Below are positions 49,240 to 58,975 of a stretch of 64,000 nt of DNA, piece after piece. Made by a program: the position numbers and the translations under genes. Each line of letters begins with the position of its first letter. The first letter of the stretch is position 1. Source of the DNA: an uncultured Cyclobacteriaceae bacterium. GTDB lineage: Bacteria; Bacteroidota; Bacteroidia; Cytophagales; Cyclobacteriaceae. The notes under the pieces were generated by a model, which was not told the DNA's origin, did no database searches, and was given only the letters and a program-made list of their open reading frames with translations. The stretch lies in contig CALGOB010000040.1 in assembly GCA_937958005.1 (NCBI GenBank), forward strand, positions 93,212 to 157,211, in the 5' to 3' direction.

Positions 49240-50115
49240 ATGAAAAAAATATTTTTTTCACTGAGTCTTGCTTTGATATGTCATGTAGCAATAGGACAAA
49301 AGAATTTGGAAGACCTCGGTAATATCCCCATTAAAAAGTATTTTAAAGATACCTTTCTATACAGTACAATCAATAAGGATTTAATAAAACTGCTCAATAA
49401 AGGACGTATTGGAATAGAGGAATTACCTAAACTGGAGAAAATAGGGCTTTTGTCAATCTATATAAAAGATGAAGCTTTTAGAAAGGGGAGAAGAGGTGGA
49501 GCAACCTATCGACATGCTGAGAATGAAAACCAACTTACAGCTGGAATTTTAAAAGCAGCCCTACCAAGTATAAAAAAAGGGATGAAAGAAATGGGAATTA
49601 AGTTGCTTACTCCTGATTTGTATTTAGATGACGAAGATAAGAAATTCCTCTATAGAAACTTTTCTATTAATTATTCTGGAATGCCAGAAGCGAAGCGTTT
49701 TGGGGAATATTTTGATAGAAATACAGATTCCTTTGCAAGCCCTTCTAACTACAAGACATTATACACAACGTATTCAGGTGAGAACTCAGATGAGATCGTA
49801 CATCAAATGGGGGTCTTATCTAAGGAGTTAGGTTTAGATGCTGTTATGGTAATAGAAGTAACTACACAGACTACAGGAAAAACATTTATTTTTGAATCTG
49901 TCACCGGAATGCTTTTTGCACCTGATCCGTCAGATGATAATTATGGCTTATTGCTTGGCTCTTGTAAATATGCACCATCTAGACTGCTTGCCTTTGCATC
50001 TTGGGAGAATGATCAGATTGATCAATCAAGATATGATGGTTTTGACCCCATTATTAGTAGGATGACCAATCATTTAACTGAGGTAGTATTAGATGAAATA
50101 AATTCTATAGAGTAA
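49240..50115 (+). CDS. Exported protein of unknown function
   Basis: The product has 291 residues. A signal peptide is clear (MKKIFFSLSLALICHVAIGQ). The mature protein mixes helices (KKYFKDTFLYSTINKDLIKLL) with strands (LDAVMVIEVTTQTTGKTFIFESVTGMLFAP) and shows no motif I recognise. It contains a run of basic and Gly residues (RKGRRGGATYRH). It lies 24 bases after the glucanotransferase gene and 9 bases before the LytTR regulator gene, so it is probably in the same transcription unit. No function is proposed. Confidence 0.65.
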   Translation: MKKIFFSLSLALICHVAIGQKNLEDLGNIPIKKYFKDTFLYSTINKDLIKLLNKGRIGIEELPKLEKIGLLSIYIKDEAFRKGRRGGATYRHAENENQLTAGILKAALPSIKKGMKEMGIKLLTPDLYLDDEDKKFLYRNFSINYSGMPEAKRFGEYFDRNTDSFASPSNYKTLYTTYSGENSDEIVHQMGVLSKELGLDAVMVIEVTTQTTGKTFIFESVTGMLFAPDPSDDNYGLLLGSCKYAPSRLLAFASWENDQIDQSRYDGFDPIISRMTNHLTEVVLDEINSIE

Positions 50116-50124
50116 ATTTGGTAG

Positions 50125-50853
50125 ATGTTATCAGGAATTAAAGTCCTAATTGTTGAAGATGAGCCTCTTTATTCTAAAGTATTAGAGATGGAACTTGAAG
50201 ATGTGGGCTGTGAAATTGTAGCTGTCGTCACTAATTATGAAGATGCTATTCTTGCCATTGAGCAAAATCAAATTGATATTGCCTTACTGGATATTATCAT
50301 TATTGGTGATAAAGATGGAATAGATATTGGTGATTATTTAAAAGAGAAGACCAGTTTACCTTTTATTTTCACCTCTTCTATGACGGATCAGTCTATCATA
50401 GACAGGGCTAAAGTTACAAACCCATCGGGTTATTTGGTTAAACCATTTGATACAAATGATTTGCTGATCACTATGCAAGTAGCTTTATATAACGAAGGTA
50501 CTACTGATTCTGACTTGCCAATTTCAGGTCATTTCTTCAAAGAGGATAGAATCTTTGTGAAAGATAAGTTTCGCTTTGAACGAGTATTCCTTAATGACAT
50601 TCAGTTTTTAGAAGCGGATGGGAATTATGTTAAATTAAATACTGCTACTAAGGGTTATTTACTAGCTAGTACTTTAAGTAATCTCTTTGATAAGATTGAT
50701 TTAGCTGATTTAATAAGGACTCATCGGTCATTTGCAGTAAATATTGAAAAAGTAGATGCTGTTGAAGGAAATAAGCTATTTATTGGAGAAAGAGAAATCC
50801 CTGTGGGTAGAAATCATAGAGAAGAAGTAGGGAAATACTTTAATTTTCTGTAA
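50125..50853 (+). CDS. LytTR-family response regulator
   Basis: The product has 242 residues. Residues ~4-120 form a receiver domain: acidic pocket VEDEP, phospho-acceptor Asp in ALLDIIII, Ser/Thr in FTSSM and Lys in LVKPFD. Residues ~140-242 form a LytTR DNA-binding domain (FLEADGNYVKLNT, LIRTHRSFAVNIEKVDAVEG, IPVGRNHREEV). It should be phosphorylated by a histidine kinase and bind DNA direct repeats. No histidine kinase is encoded nearby, so its partner lies elsewhere. Position behind the maltodextrin genes hints at shared expression, not necessarily regulation of them. Confidence 0.92.
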   Translation: MLSGIKVLIVEDEPLYSKVLEMELEDVGCEIVAVVTNYEDAILAIEQNQIDIALLDIIIIGDKDGIDIGDYLKEKTSLPFIFTSSMTDQSIIDRAKVTNPSGYLVKPFDTNDLLITMQVALYNEGTTDSDLPISGHFFKEDRIFVKDKFRFERVFLNDIQFLEADGNYVKLNTATKGYLLASTLSNLFDKIDLADLIRTHRSFAVNIEKVDAVEGNKLFIGEREIPVGRNHREEVGKYFNFL

Positions 50854-50879
50854 TCCCTAGATCTTCAAAGTAACATTGA

Positions 50880-51881
50880 TTAATAGGCTTTATCTAGCTT
50901 TATCCTACCTTCATCAGTTCTTAACCTAATATGGGCATTCCCACCTGGAAGTTGATATTCTGCTTTGTTTTCTCTTTTGGTAATAGTTTGAAAATCACTG
51001 GTTGTTCTTATTGTTGTACCATCTTTATTAATGATGAATTTTCCTCCGCCCGAAGTAACTCGAAACTCTATATTGGCATCATCTCCACTGATTGTATAAT
51101 TTCCATTATTTTCTAAAGTGGTTTCTAATGATATTTTACCATCGTCGGAACTAACTTCTACCTCATTAAAAGACCCATTTTTAATCCCTAAGGGATATTA
51201 ATTCCCCTGGCCGGGCACCCCGACTCTTGAGTCGATCATTAAATTATTGCCCATAGATACCCCGTACCCTTGGGTCGGGGTTGGTTCATTATAAACACTT
51301 CCATCATCCATTTTTGCATATAGTTTACCCTTTCCACCATCCATTAATAGATTACCATCATCTAAATTGAAATCAAATGAAGAACCATTGCAATTTTTTA
51401 AGTCAATATCACCATCATCTAAATTTACTTCAATGATTCCATTTACGTTTTCTATAAAATAAAAACTGTCATCACTTTTAGCGATTAACGAGACTCCTTG
51501 AGGCAGTTCAACTAATATGGAATAATCAAGTTTATGATACCCTGCAATTTTTATGCTGATAGAACCTTTTTTATATTCTTCAACATATAGATCATCTCCT
51601 TTGGTTTTTATATCCATTTCAAATTCTCTTGAACTAGAATGAAATTCCCTAATTACTTCTTTTCTATCTATTTTTACATGGGCATCGGATCTATTGCTTC
51701 CTATTATATTTACTTTTGCGTCGGACACATTAAGATGTAAGGAGCCATTCTTACCTATCTCATAGTTCTCATCCATGTGGAACTCTTTGACTTTATCTTT
51801 ACTTTTCTGAGCTAAGGATAAATTGCAAGCAAATAGTGCAATTACGATAATTAAAACTGTTTTTTGAGTATGGTGTTTCAT
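50880..51881 (-). pseudogene. Exported DUF4097-like (adhesin-type beta-helix) gene interrupted by an in-frame stop
   Basis: The first part (51198-51881, 227 residues) has a signal peptide and repeated DDG strands (VNLDDGDIDLKNC, FNLDDGNLLMDGG), as in DUF4097-type proteins. Reading then stops at a TAA (51198-51200) inside a GC-rich insert. Past it, the same frame stays open for about 105 codons to a TAA at 50880-50882. That part encodes the missing C-terminus (NGSFNEVEVSSDDGKISL ... GRIKLDKAY), with the same strand pattern. The two parts join naturally at about DDGSVY / IKNGSF once ~105 bases (51186-51290) are removed. Either the gene is dead, or a truncated protein with element-derived residues at its end is made. 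A sequencing artefact is unlikely, since the frame is kept. Confidence 0.8.
51186..51290. repeat. Hairpin-rich REP-like insert within the DUF4097-like gene
   Basis: This GC-rich stretch stands out from its AT-rich surroundings. It holds three dyads: CCCTAAGGG near the left end, CGACTC-TT-GAGTCG in the middle, and CCCCG-T-ACCC-TT-GGGT-CGGGG at the right. It sits inside the coding frame, is about 105 bases long (so the frame is kept), and brings the stop codon. No terminal inverted repeat or clear target duplication was found, so the bounds are approximate. Confidence 0.6.
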
Positions 51882-52139
51882 AATTATTTTGAGTTTATTA
51901 AGTAATTAACCTATAATGGAGTTACAAGATGATAGAGTATAAGCCAATTCATCTAATAAGTTGACTACAGAACAGATGACAAGGTTGCATGGGGGCTAAA
52001 AAATAACAGTTGTATGGAAGGTTTTAGAAATTATGGTTATTCCATAGAAATATATAATTAGCATTACGACCTATTCTGGTGAAAAGAGGTTTGTTTATTA
52101 AAACGAGGTTTTGAAATAAGAGTGTTGTAGACTAATAAA

Positions 52140-52532
52140 TCATTCGTTTTTAATAAAAATCTCATTTGAAATTCCCATTGCGCTAAATCGAATTTGTAGA
52201 ATTCTACCGGAATCTTTGATGTCCTCGTTGCATTTATTGGATGGTTCTAAATAGTAATAGAAAAATTTCCTAGTGCGTTCATGTAATTCATGCTCATCAG
52301 GTTGACCTAATAATTGTTGAATTTCATTTTGCGTTCTTTCAAGTAATAATCCTCTTTGATCTTTAATGCTATTAAGTTGAGTAACCCTTTCCCCATTACA
52401 ACCTTTCTGGTCACTAACCCAACTTTGATAATCAAAATCTTCCAATGTAGGAAGGTCAGGGCGACACCCTAGCGATCCTATTAGCAGGAGGGCGATTATT
52501 AGAAATATATTTGCTTGTTTTAATTTTCTCAT
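52140..52532 (-). CDS. Small lipoprotein, possibly BamE/SmpA-like fold
   Basis: The product has 130 residues with a lipoprotein signal and lipobox GSLGC (Cys23). The mature part has a helix (ERTQNEIQQLLGQPDEHE) followed by strands (RKFFYYYLEPSNKC, ILQIRFSAMGISNEIFI). The helix-GxPd-strand-strand order recalls the small BamE/SmpA fold, but identity is too weak to name it. It is a single gene on the minus strand, divergent from the next membrane-protein gene. The 258-base gap on its downstream side shows no recognisable feature. Confidence 0.65.
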   Translation of the reverse strand: MRKLKQANIFLIIALLLIGSLGCRPDLPTLEDFDYQSWVSDQKGCNGERVTQLNSIKDQRGLLLERTQNEIQQLLGQPDEHELHERTRKFFYYYLEPSNKCNEDIKDSGRILQIRFSAMGISNEIFIKNE

Positions 52533-52616
52533 GTGATTCTACAAAATAAATCATAAACAATGAAAAACTCATTTGGTTCTTGCGTTAACTTTGTCCCTTC
52601 TTACAAATAATACTTC

Positions 52617-53057
52617 ATGGATAAGGTACTCAAAGTTGTCAAACTACTTTCATTGATTATATTTCTAATCGTTCTTTTAACTATTTATGCTTATTTACCT
52701 AAAATAACTGCATTGCACGTTTCCGGTTTAGAAACAAGTAAAGAAACTTTTTTTTATGGGGCATTGGCTCTTTTTAGTTTAGTGAATTTTTTGTTTTCGG
52801 TTTTATCTGTCTTATTCAAAAAAAGAAAAGCATCTACCGCTAAGGCTGAATCACTCCGAAGTTGGTTTTTATCTGTACCTATAATGTTTAATTTTTACTT
52901 GATTTTCATAGTGGCCTACATTGGAATCATTAATAATGCAGATAGTATTAACCCATCTAGCTATTTCTATTTGGTTTATTTAGGCCCCATTTTGGTAATA
53001 GGTTGGATTGCCGTCTTAATAAAGGTGCTTTTTACTAAAGAAATAGAAACTAGCTGA
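52617..53057 (+). CDS. Small four-helix membrane protein of unknown function
   Basis: The product has 146 residues with four hydrophobic segments at approximately 8-28, 45-66, 84-105 and 117-139. A basic loop (FKKRKASTAKAESLR) follows the second segment. No motif is recognised. It starts 84 bases from the divergent lipoprotein gene and ends before a weak terminator-like palindrome. The function is unknown. Confidence 0.65.
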   Translation: MDKVLKVVKLLSLIIFLIVLLTIYAYLPKITALHVSGLETSKETFFYGALALFSLVNFLFSVLSVLFKKRKASTAKAESLRSWFLSVPIMFNFYLIFIVAYIGIINNADSINPSSYFYLVYLGPILVIGWIAVLIKVLFTKEIETS

Positions 53058-53076
53058 TCTTATAAAATAGAATTAT

Positions 53077-53097
53077 ACTAAAAATTTTAGTTTTTTT
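53077..53097 (+). terminator. Weak terminator-like palindrome
   Basis: The AT-only dyad ACTAAAA-A-TTTTAGT is followed by a T run, 20 bases after the small membrane-protein gene. The stem is weak. Confidence 0.4.
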
Positions 53098-53273
53098 ATC
53101 TGAATACAAATATTTGAAAATCAGATTTTTATAAATGACTTATTCAATAAATACTAAAAGTAATGAAGAATAAGAAGTTGATGAAAATCATTTAAAATCC
53201 ATAAAAAAAAGATAAATTTCAGGTTGAGAAATTATATTATACCTATTCTTTTCAAAGAGAGTAACACTACAAT

Positions 53274-55142
53274 ATGGCAGAGAATATAGCAAATTATACC
53301 GAAGACAGTATCAAGTCCCTAGATTGGAAACAACATATCAGGTTAAGGCCAGGTATGTATATTGGTAAGCTAGGGGATGGGGCTGCCATGGACGATGGTA
53401 TATATGTGCTGGTGAAAGAAGTCATGGATAATAGCATTGATGAACACATGATGGGCTTTGGGAAGCAAATTGTAGTGAAAGTATCTGATCAAAGGGTAGT
53501 AGTTCGAGATTATGGAAGAGGAATTCCTTTGGGTAAGGTTGTTGATTGTGTCTCGAAAATTAATACTGGTGGAAAGTATGATTCTGGAGCATTTCAAAAA
53601 TCTGTAGGGTTAAATGGCGTTGGTACAAAAGCAGTAAATGCACTTTCAACTTACTTTAAGGTTCAATCTTTTAGAGACGGAGAAACAAAACTTGCAGAGT
53701 TTAATCAAGGAGAAATCACGAATGATGCTAAAATCACGAAATCAGACGAAAGAAATGGAACTAAAATAACTTTTGAACCGGATAATTCGGTTTTTAAAAA
53801 CTATCATTTCATTCCAGAATATTTAGATAATTTAATTTGGAACTATGCTTTTCTAAATGCTGGATTGAGTATCAATTTCAATGGAAAGAAATATCATTCT
53901 GCTAATGGGTTATTAGATCTTTTGAAAAGAAAGACCGATGAGGAATCACTTCGGTATCCTATTATTCATTTGAAAGGTGAGGATATAGAAGTGGCAATTT
54001 CTCATAATAATCAATATGGAGAAGAGTATTATTCGTTTGTAAATGGACAATATACCACTCAAGGGGGAACCCATCTTGCAGCTTTTAGAGAATCAGTCGT
54101 AAAAACTCTTAGAGATTTTTACAAAAAAGATTTTGATGCGGCAGATATCAGGGCAAGTATTGTAGGGGCTATTGCTGTTAGGGTTCAAGAACCTGTTTTT
54201 GAGTCACAGACTAAAACAAAACTAGGATCTCAAAGTGTAGGGCCTGAAGGACCCACTATGCGGACATTCTTAAATGATTTTGTCAAGAAATCATTAGATG
54301 ATTTTCTACATAAAAATCCTGATACGGCGGAAGCTTTGCAAAAAAGAATCTTGCAATCTGAACGTGAGAGAAAAGAAATAGCGGGGATCAAGAAGCTAGC
54401 CAATGATAGGGCAAAAAAAGCCAATCTTCACAATAAAAAACTGAGAGACTGCAGAATTCATTTTGATGACAAAAAAGGGGACGAGGATAAGAAAAATAAT
54501 ACGATGCTTTTCATCACGGAAGGGGATAGTGCCTCAGGTTCTATCACTAAATCAAGAGATGTACAAACACAAGCAGTTTTTAGTTTGAGAGGGAAACCAT
54601 TCAACTGTTATGGGCATACCAAGAAAGTAGTGTATGAAAATGAAGAATTTAACTTGTTACAGCATGCTTTGAATATTGAGGATGGGCTTGAAACCTTAAG
54701 ATACCGTAAAATAGTAGTTGCAACTGATGCAGATGTAGATGGGATGCACATCAGACTGCTATTACTTACCTATTTTCTGCAGTTTTTCCCTGATTTAGTT
54801 AGGAATGGACATCTCTATATATTAGAAACCCCATTGTTTAGGGTAAGGAATAAAAAAGAAACCATTTATTGCTATGATGAGAAGGAGAAGCAAGCAGCAA
54901 TAAACAAGCTAGGGGGCAAACCTGAAATAACAAGATTTAAAGGACTAGGTGAGATTTCTCCTAATGAATTTGGCGGATTTATAGGTGAAGACATTAAGCT
55001 AGAACCTATTATTTTGAACAAAGACACAAAAATTGCTGATTTACTTAAGTTTTATATGGGAAAGAATACCCCAGATAGACAGCAATTTATTATTGAAAAA
55101 TTGAGGGTTGAAAAAGACTTGGAACAAGAAGCAATAGCCTGA
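53274..55142 (+). CDS. parE: DNA topoisomerase IV subunit B
   Basis: The product has 622 residues, the normal length for a type IIA ATPase subunit without insertions. GHKL ATPase motifs are present: [31 protein letters not shown]. The TOPRIM domain has TEGDSASGS and [14 protein letters not shown]. Paired with ParC, encoded about 1.2 kb downstream, it decatenates chromosomes using ATP. The tight pairing with a ParC-type rather than GyrA-type partner supports ParE over GyrB. A single gene encoding an unrelated exported hydrolase lies between parE and parC. Confidence 0.95.
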   Translation: MAENIANYTEDSIKSLDWKQHIRLRPGMYIGKLGDGAAMDDGIYVLVKEVMDNSIDEHMMGFGKQIVVKVSDQRVVVRDYGRGIPLGKVVDCVSKINTGGKYDSGAFQKSVGLNGVGTKAVNALSTYFKVQSFRDGETKLAEFNQGEITNDAKITKSDERNGTKITFEPDNSVFKNYHFIPEYLDNLIWNYAFLNAGLSINFNGKKYHSANGLLDLLKRKTDEESLRYPIIHLKGEDIEVAISHNNQYGEEYYSFVNGQYTTQGGTHLAAFRESVVKTLRDFYKKDFDAADIRASIVGAIAVRVQEPVFESQTKTKLGSQSVGPEGPTMRTFLNDFVKKSLDDFLHKNPDTAEALQKRILQSERERKEIAGIKKLANDRAKKANLHNKKLRDCRIHFDDKKGDEDKKNNTMLFITEGDSASGSITKSRDVQTQAVFSLRGKPFNCYGHTKKVVYENEEFNLLQHALNIEDGLETLRYRKIVVATDADVDGMHIRLLLLTYFLQFFPDLVRNGHLYILETPLFRVRNKKETIYCYDEKEKQAAINKLGGKPEITRFKGLGEISPNEFGGFIGEDIKLEPIILNKDTKIADLLKFYMGKNTPDRQQFIIEKLRVEKDLEQEAIA

Positions 55143-55169
55143 TTATAGAATTTATTTACAATTAAAATC

Positions 55170-56150
55170 ATGAAGAAAATATTAACTGGGCTCTCCTTGA
55201 TCCTTATACCTTTCCTGAGCTTAGCTCAATACAATAGAGAAAAACCTTTTGCACATACCTATTCTATTGTGGCATATGATTCAGTTACTGGAGATATCGG
55301 CGTGGCGGTTCAGTCACATTGGTTTTCTGTAGGGACCGTAGTTGCTTGGGCGGAAGCAGGTGTAGGTGCTGTTGCTACCCAGTCCTTCTCTAATCCCGCA
55401 TTTGGCCCTCAAGGGTTGGCTCTGTTAAAAACAGGGTTAAGCGCAAAAGAAACTTTAACAGCATTAATTGCAAGTGATGAAGGCGAGGCATTTAGACAGG
55501 TAGGGGTGATAGATGCTTCAGGTAAATCAGCATCTCATACGGGGAGTAAAAATATAAAGTATGCAGGTAATATTGCAGGTAAATATTACAGTGTACAAGC
55601 TAACCTAATGAAAACCAACACCGTTTGGCCAGCAATGGCGAAGGCCTTTGAAGAAACCAAAGGTACTCTTGCAGAAAGAATGCTAGCTTCCTTGGAAGCG
55701 GCTCAAAAAGAAGGAGGAGACATTAGGGGAAAACAATCAGCAGCACTATTAGTAGTGTCTGGAAAGCCAACTGGTATGAGTTGGGTAGATAGGCTCGTTG
55801 ATCTCAGGGTAGACGATTCAAGCGAACCATTGAAAGAATTAAGGAGGTTGTTAAGAGTGAAGACTGCCTATGATTTTATGAATTCTGGAGACCTTGCAGT
55901 AGAAGCAGGAGATTATGCAAAAGCCAGTAAGGCATATGCGACTGCAGAAGAAATGTTCCCGAATAATCTAGAAATGCAGTACTGGCACGCTGTTAACCTT
56001 GCAAATCAAGGAGAAATGAAAAAGGCATTGACCATGTTTAAGAAAATATTTAAGTTGAACAATGAATGGCGGGAACTAATACCAAGATTAGTTACACCAG
56101 GGATCCTTAATATATCAGATAATGATATGAAAAAGATCATGAGCTTATGA
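55170..56150 (+). CDS. DUF1028 Ntn-hydrolase-like exported protein with C-terminal TPR
   Basis: The product has 326 residues with a signal peptide (MKKILTGLSLILIPFLSLAQ). Residues ~25-225 match the DUF1028 family: FAHTYSIVAYDSVTGDIGVAVQSHWF, AEAGVGAVATQSFSNPAFG, GKYYSVQANLM. DUF1028 has an N-terminal-nucleophile hydrolase-like fold. The C-terminal ~80 residues carry TPR-like helices (GDLAVEAGDYAKASKAYATAEEMFPNN). The protein is likely periplasmic. It starts 27 bases after parE, so it may be cotranscribed, although a role in chromosome segregation is not expected. Substrate is unknown. Confidence 0.85.
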   Translation: MKKILTGLSLILIPFLSLAQYNREKPFAHTYSIVAYDSVTGDIGVAVQSHWFSVGTVVAWAEAGVGAVATQSFSNPAFGPQGLALLKTGLSAKETLTALIASDEGEAFRQVGVIDASGKSASHTGSKNIKYAGNIAGKYYSVQANLMKTNTVWPAMAKAFEETKGTLAERMLASLEAAQKEGGDIRGKQSAALLVVSGKPTGMSWVDRLVDLRVDDSSEPLKELRRLLRVKTAYDFMNSGDLAVEAGDYAKASKAYATAEEMFPNNLEMQYWHAVNLANQGEMKKALTMFKKIFKLNNEWRELIPRLVTPGILNISDNDMKKIMSL

Positions 56151-56291
56151 TGACTGAGTATCGAGAAAAACAAGATTGACTATCGCATTAAATATACACC
56201 CATAATATTCAGAAAAGTAGATACAACATTTCAAGTATTGTTGAGTGTTTAAGAATTGTAAATAGAAATATCAAGAATGAGTCTTTGAGAG

Positions 56292-56326
56292 TTGCATAAT
56301 TATGCAAAACGGGAATCTCGGAGATT
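56292..56326. promoter_or_regulatory. Two adjacent perfect dyads upstream of parC
   Basis: TTGCATAATTATGCAA (56292-56307) is a perfect 16-bp palindrome. AATCTC-G-GAGATT (56314-56326) is a second dyad just beyond it. Both lie 30-65 bases before the parC ATG, where an operator or promoter is expected. They have the size and symmetry of protein-binding sites rather than a terminator, because no T tract follows. Confidence 0.45.
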
Positions 56327-56356
56327 AACCTATAAATTAACAAAGGATAGCTCCTT

Positions 56357-58975
56357 ATGGATGAATTGAATAACGGGAACGAAAACGATCAAATACAAGA
56401 TATCATTCCAGTATCTGGCATGTACGAAAACTGGTTTTTGGATTATGCTTCCTATGTAATCCTAGAACGTGCAGTACCAGCTATTCAGGATGGGTTAAAA
56501 CCTGTTCAGAGAAGAATTTTGCATGCTATGAAAGAAATGGATGATGGACGTTACAATAAAGTAGCAAATATCATAGGTAGTACCATGCAGTATCACCCTC
56601 ATGGTGATGCTTCTATTTCCGATGCCATTGTAAACGTAGGGCAGAAAGACTTGCTCATAGATATGCAAGGAAATTGGGGAGATTCAAGAACAGGAGATGG
56701 TGCTGCTGCTCCAAGATACATAGAAGCTCGTTTGTCTAAATTTGCACTAGAAATACTTTATAACCCGCAGACTACAAAATGGCAGCTTTCTTATGATGGG
56801 AGAAAGAAAGAACCAATCACTTTTCCTGTTAAGTTTCCTTTATTATTGGCACAGGGAGTTGAAGGAATTGCAGTTGGTTTGAGTACCAAGCTTTTACCTC
56901 ATAATTTCTGTGAGTTAATTAAAGCATCTATCAGGCATTTACAAGGAAAGAGCTTTCAGGTTTTTCCTGATTTTATGACAGGGGGAAAAATAGATGTGTC
57001 TGATTATAATGACGGACATAGAGGGGGTAAAGTAAGAGTTAGGGCTAAAATTGAGGAAGTGGATAATAAGACACTTAAAATATTAGAAATACCCTATTCA
57101 ACAACTACTACTGGATTAATAGATTCAATCATCAAAGCGAATGATAAAGGGAAGATTAAGATAAAGAAGGTAGTTGATAATACAGCTAAGGATATTGAGA
57201 TTTTGGTTTCATTGACACCTGGGCAGTCACCAGATATCACCATAGATGCTTTGTATGCATTCACTGATTGTGAAGTTTCTATCTCACCAAATGCCTGTAT
57301 TATTGTAGATGACAAGCCTAAATTTTCAAATGTCACAGAAATCTTAAAGCATAATACTGATCAAACAGTAGACTTGCTAAGACAAGAACTTGAAATAAAG
57401 AAAAATGAGTTACTTGAAAAAATATTGTTTTCATCTTTAGAAAAAATATTCATAGAAAATAGAATCTATAGGGATATTGAAGAATGCGAAACTTGGGAAG
57501 CGGTTTTAGAGACCATTGATAAAGGCTTAGACCCTTATAAGCCACAGTTTTACCGAGAAATTGTTCAAGAAGATATCATTAGGTTAACAGAAATAAAAAT
57601 TAAAAGAATCTCTCGATTTGATTCCTTCAAAGCTGATGAGCTAATGAAGAGGTTAGAAGAAGAGTTAAAAGAGACAGAGCATAACTTAGCTAATATCATT
57701 GATTATTCTATCAGGTACTATGAAAGACTTTTAGAGAAGTATGGGAAAGACCGTGAAAGGAAAACTGAAATAACAAGTTTTGAATCTATAAAAGCAGCTG
57801 TTGTGGCTGCTAATAATGCTAAATTATACGTAAACAGAGAAGAAGGTTTTATTGGATATGGCCTCAAAAAGGATGAATTTGTATCTGATTGCTCTGACAT
57901 AGATGACATCATTGTTTTTAGAAAAGATGGAAAATGCATTGTTTCCAGAATTCAGGATAAGGTATTCGTAGGCAAGAATATTATCCATGTAGGAGTTTTT
58001 AAGAAAAACGATGAGAGAATGGTCTATAATCTTATTTACCTAGATGGTAAAACTGGTAGGTCAATGATCAAAAGGTTTAATGTTCTTTCCATCACCAGAG
58101 ATAAAGAGTATGATTTAACGAAAGGAGATAAGAAATCTAAAGTTTTATATTTTACAGCTAATCAGAATGGGGAAGCCGAAGTTGTTTCAGTTTTTCTAAC
58201 TGCCGCATCTTCCGCTAGGAAAAAGAATTTTGATTTCGATTTTGCAGATATTGATATCAAAGGAAGAAGTGCTGGGGGTAATATACTCAGTAGGTATCCA
58301 GTAAGAAAAGTGGTATTTAAAAGTGCAGGTGTTTCTACCTTAGGTGGAGTTGATATTTGGTACGATGAAAACATTGGCAGGTTAAACAGAGATGGGAGGG
58401 GTGAATTATTAGGTAATTTTATGCCTGAAGATACAATTATTGTGTTTTATAATGATGGAAATTACGAGATCACCTCTTTTGAACTAACTAACCGCTATGA
58501 ATATAAAACCATTAATAGTTTATTTAAACATGGAGATGCAGAGAAGAGCTATTCAGCAGTGTATTATGATGGCGATAGCAAGTTGTCTTATGTAAAACGA
58601 TTTAAAATAGAGACTTCGTCTAACGATAAGAAATTTAAGTTTATATCAGAGGCGAAGAGCAGTAAACTCTTGTTTGCGTCTGATAGTGAGCAGTTGGAGG
58701 CAGAAGTAACCTATAAGGAAAAAGGGAATAAACATGAGAAAGTTTTAGTAGATATTCATTCTTTAATAGATGTCAAAGGGTGGAAGGCAAATGGAAATAA
58801 ATTTCCTTACCAATCTATAGTAAGAATAGAAGAAATAAAAAAAGAAGTAGTAGAAGAACCTAAAAACGAAGAAACAAGTATTCCTTCCTTAGAAGACCTT
58901 AAGAAGAATATCAAAAAAGAAGTCGATAAAGAAGATCGTGAACAATTAGGTTTGTTTGGAGGAAGTGATGAGTGA
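56357..58975 (+). CDS. parC: DNA topoisomerase IV subunit A
   Basis: The product has 872 residues. The N-terminal breakage-reunion domain has VILERAVPAIQDGLKPVQRRIL, then YHPHGDASISDAIV, GNWGDSRTGDGAAAPRYIEARL (catalytic Tyr near residue 121) and EGIAVGLSTKLLPHNF. A long helical region (~320-480) leads to a C-terminal beta-pinwheel-like domain (~500-830), then a charged tail (KKEVVEEPKNEET). It forms topoisomerase IV with ParE. The last eight bases overlap the start of the TrmH-type gene, suggesting translational coupling. Confidence 0.94.
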   Translation: MDELNNGNENDQIQDIIPVSGMYENWFLDYASYVILERAVPAIQDGLKPVQRRILHAMKEMDDGRYNKVANIIGSTMQYHPHGDASISDAIVNVGQKDLLIDMQGNWGDSRTGDGAAAPRYIEARLSKFALEILYNPQTTKWQLSYDGRKKEPITFPVKFPLLLAQGVEGIAVGLSTKLLPHNFCELIKASIRHLQGKSFQVFPDFMTGGKIDVSDYNDGHRGGKVRVRAKIEEVDNKTLKILEIPYSTTTTGLIDSIIKANDKGKIKIKKVVDNTAKDIEILVSLTPGQSPDITIDALYAFTDCEVSISPNACIIVDDKPKFSNVTEILKHNTDQTVDLLRQELEIKKNELLEKILFSSLEKIFIENRIYRDIEECETWEAVLETIDKGLDPYKPQFYREIVQEDIIRLTEIKIKRISRFDSFKADELMKRLEEELKETEHNLANIIDYSIRYYERLLEKYGKDRERKTEITSFESIKAAVVAANNAKLYVNREEGFIGYGLKKDEFVSDCSDIDDIIVFRKDGKCIVSRIQDKVFVGKNIIHVGVFKKNDERMVYNLIYLDGKTGRSMIKRFNVLSITRDKEYDLTKGDKKSKVLYFTANQNGEAEVVSVFLTAASSARKKNFDFDFADIDIKGRSAGGNILSRYPVRKVVFKSAGVSTLGGVDIWYDENIGRLNRDGRGELLGNFMPEDTIIVFYNDGNYEITSFELTNRYEYKTINSLFKHGDAEKSYSAVYYDGDSKLSYVKRFKIETSSNDKKFKFISEAKSSKLLFASDSEQLEAEVTYKEKGNKHEKVLVDIHSLIDVKGWKANGNKFPYQSIVRIEEIKKEVVEEPKNEETSIPSLEDLKKNIKKEVDKEDREQLGLFGGSDE

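Noticed and set aside
51882..52139. Gap between the broken DUF4097-like gene and the small lipoprotein
   Set aside because: No ORF, hairpin or promoter motif stood out.
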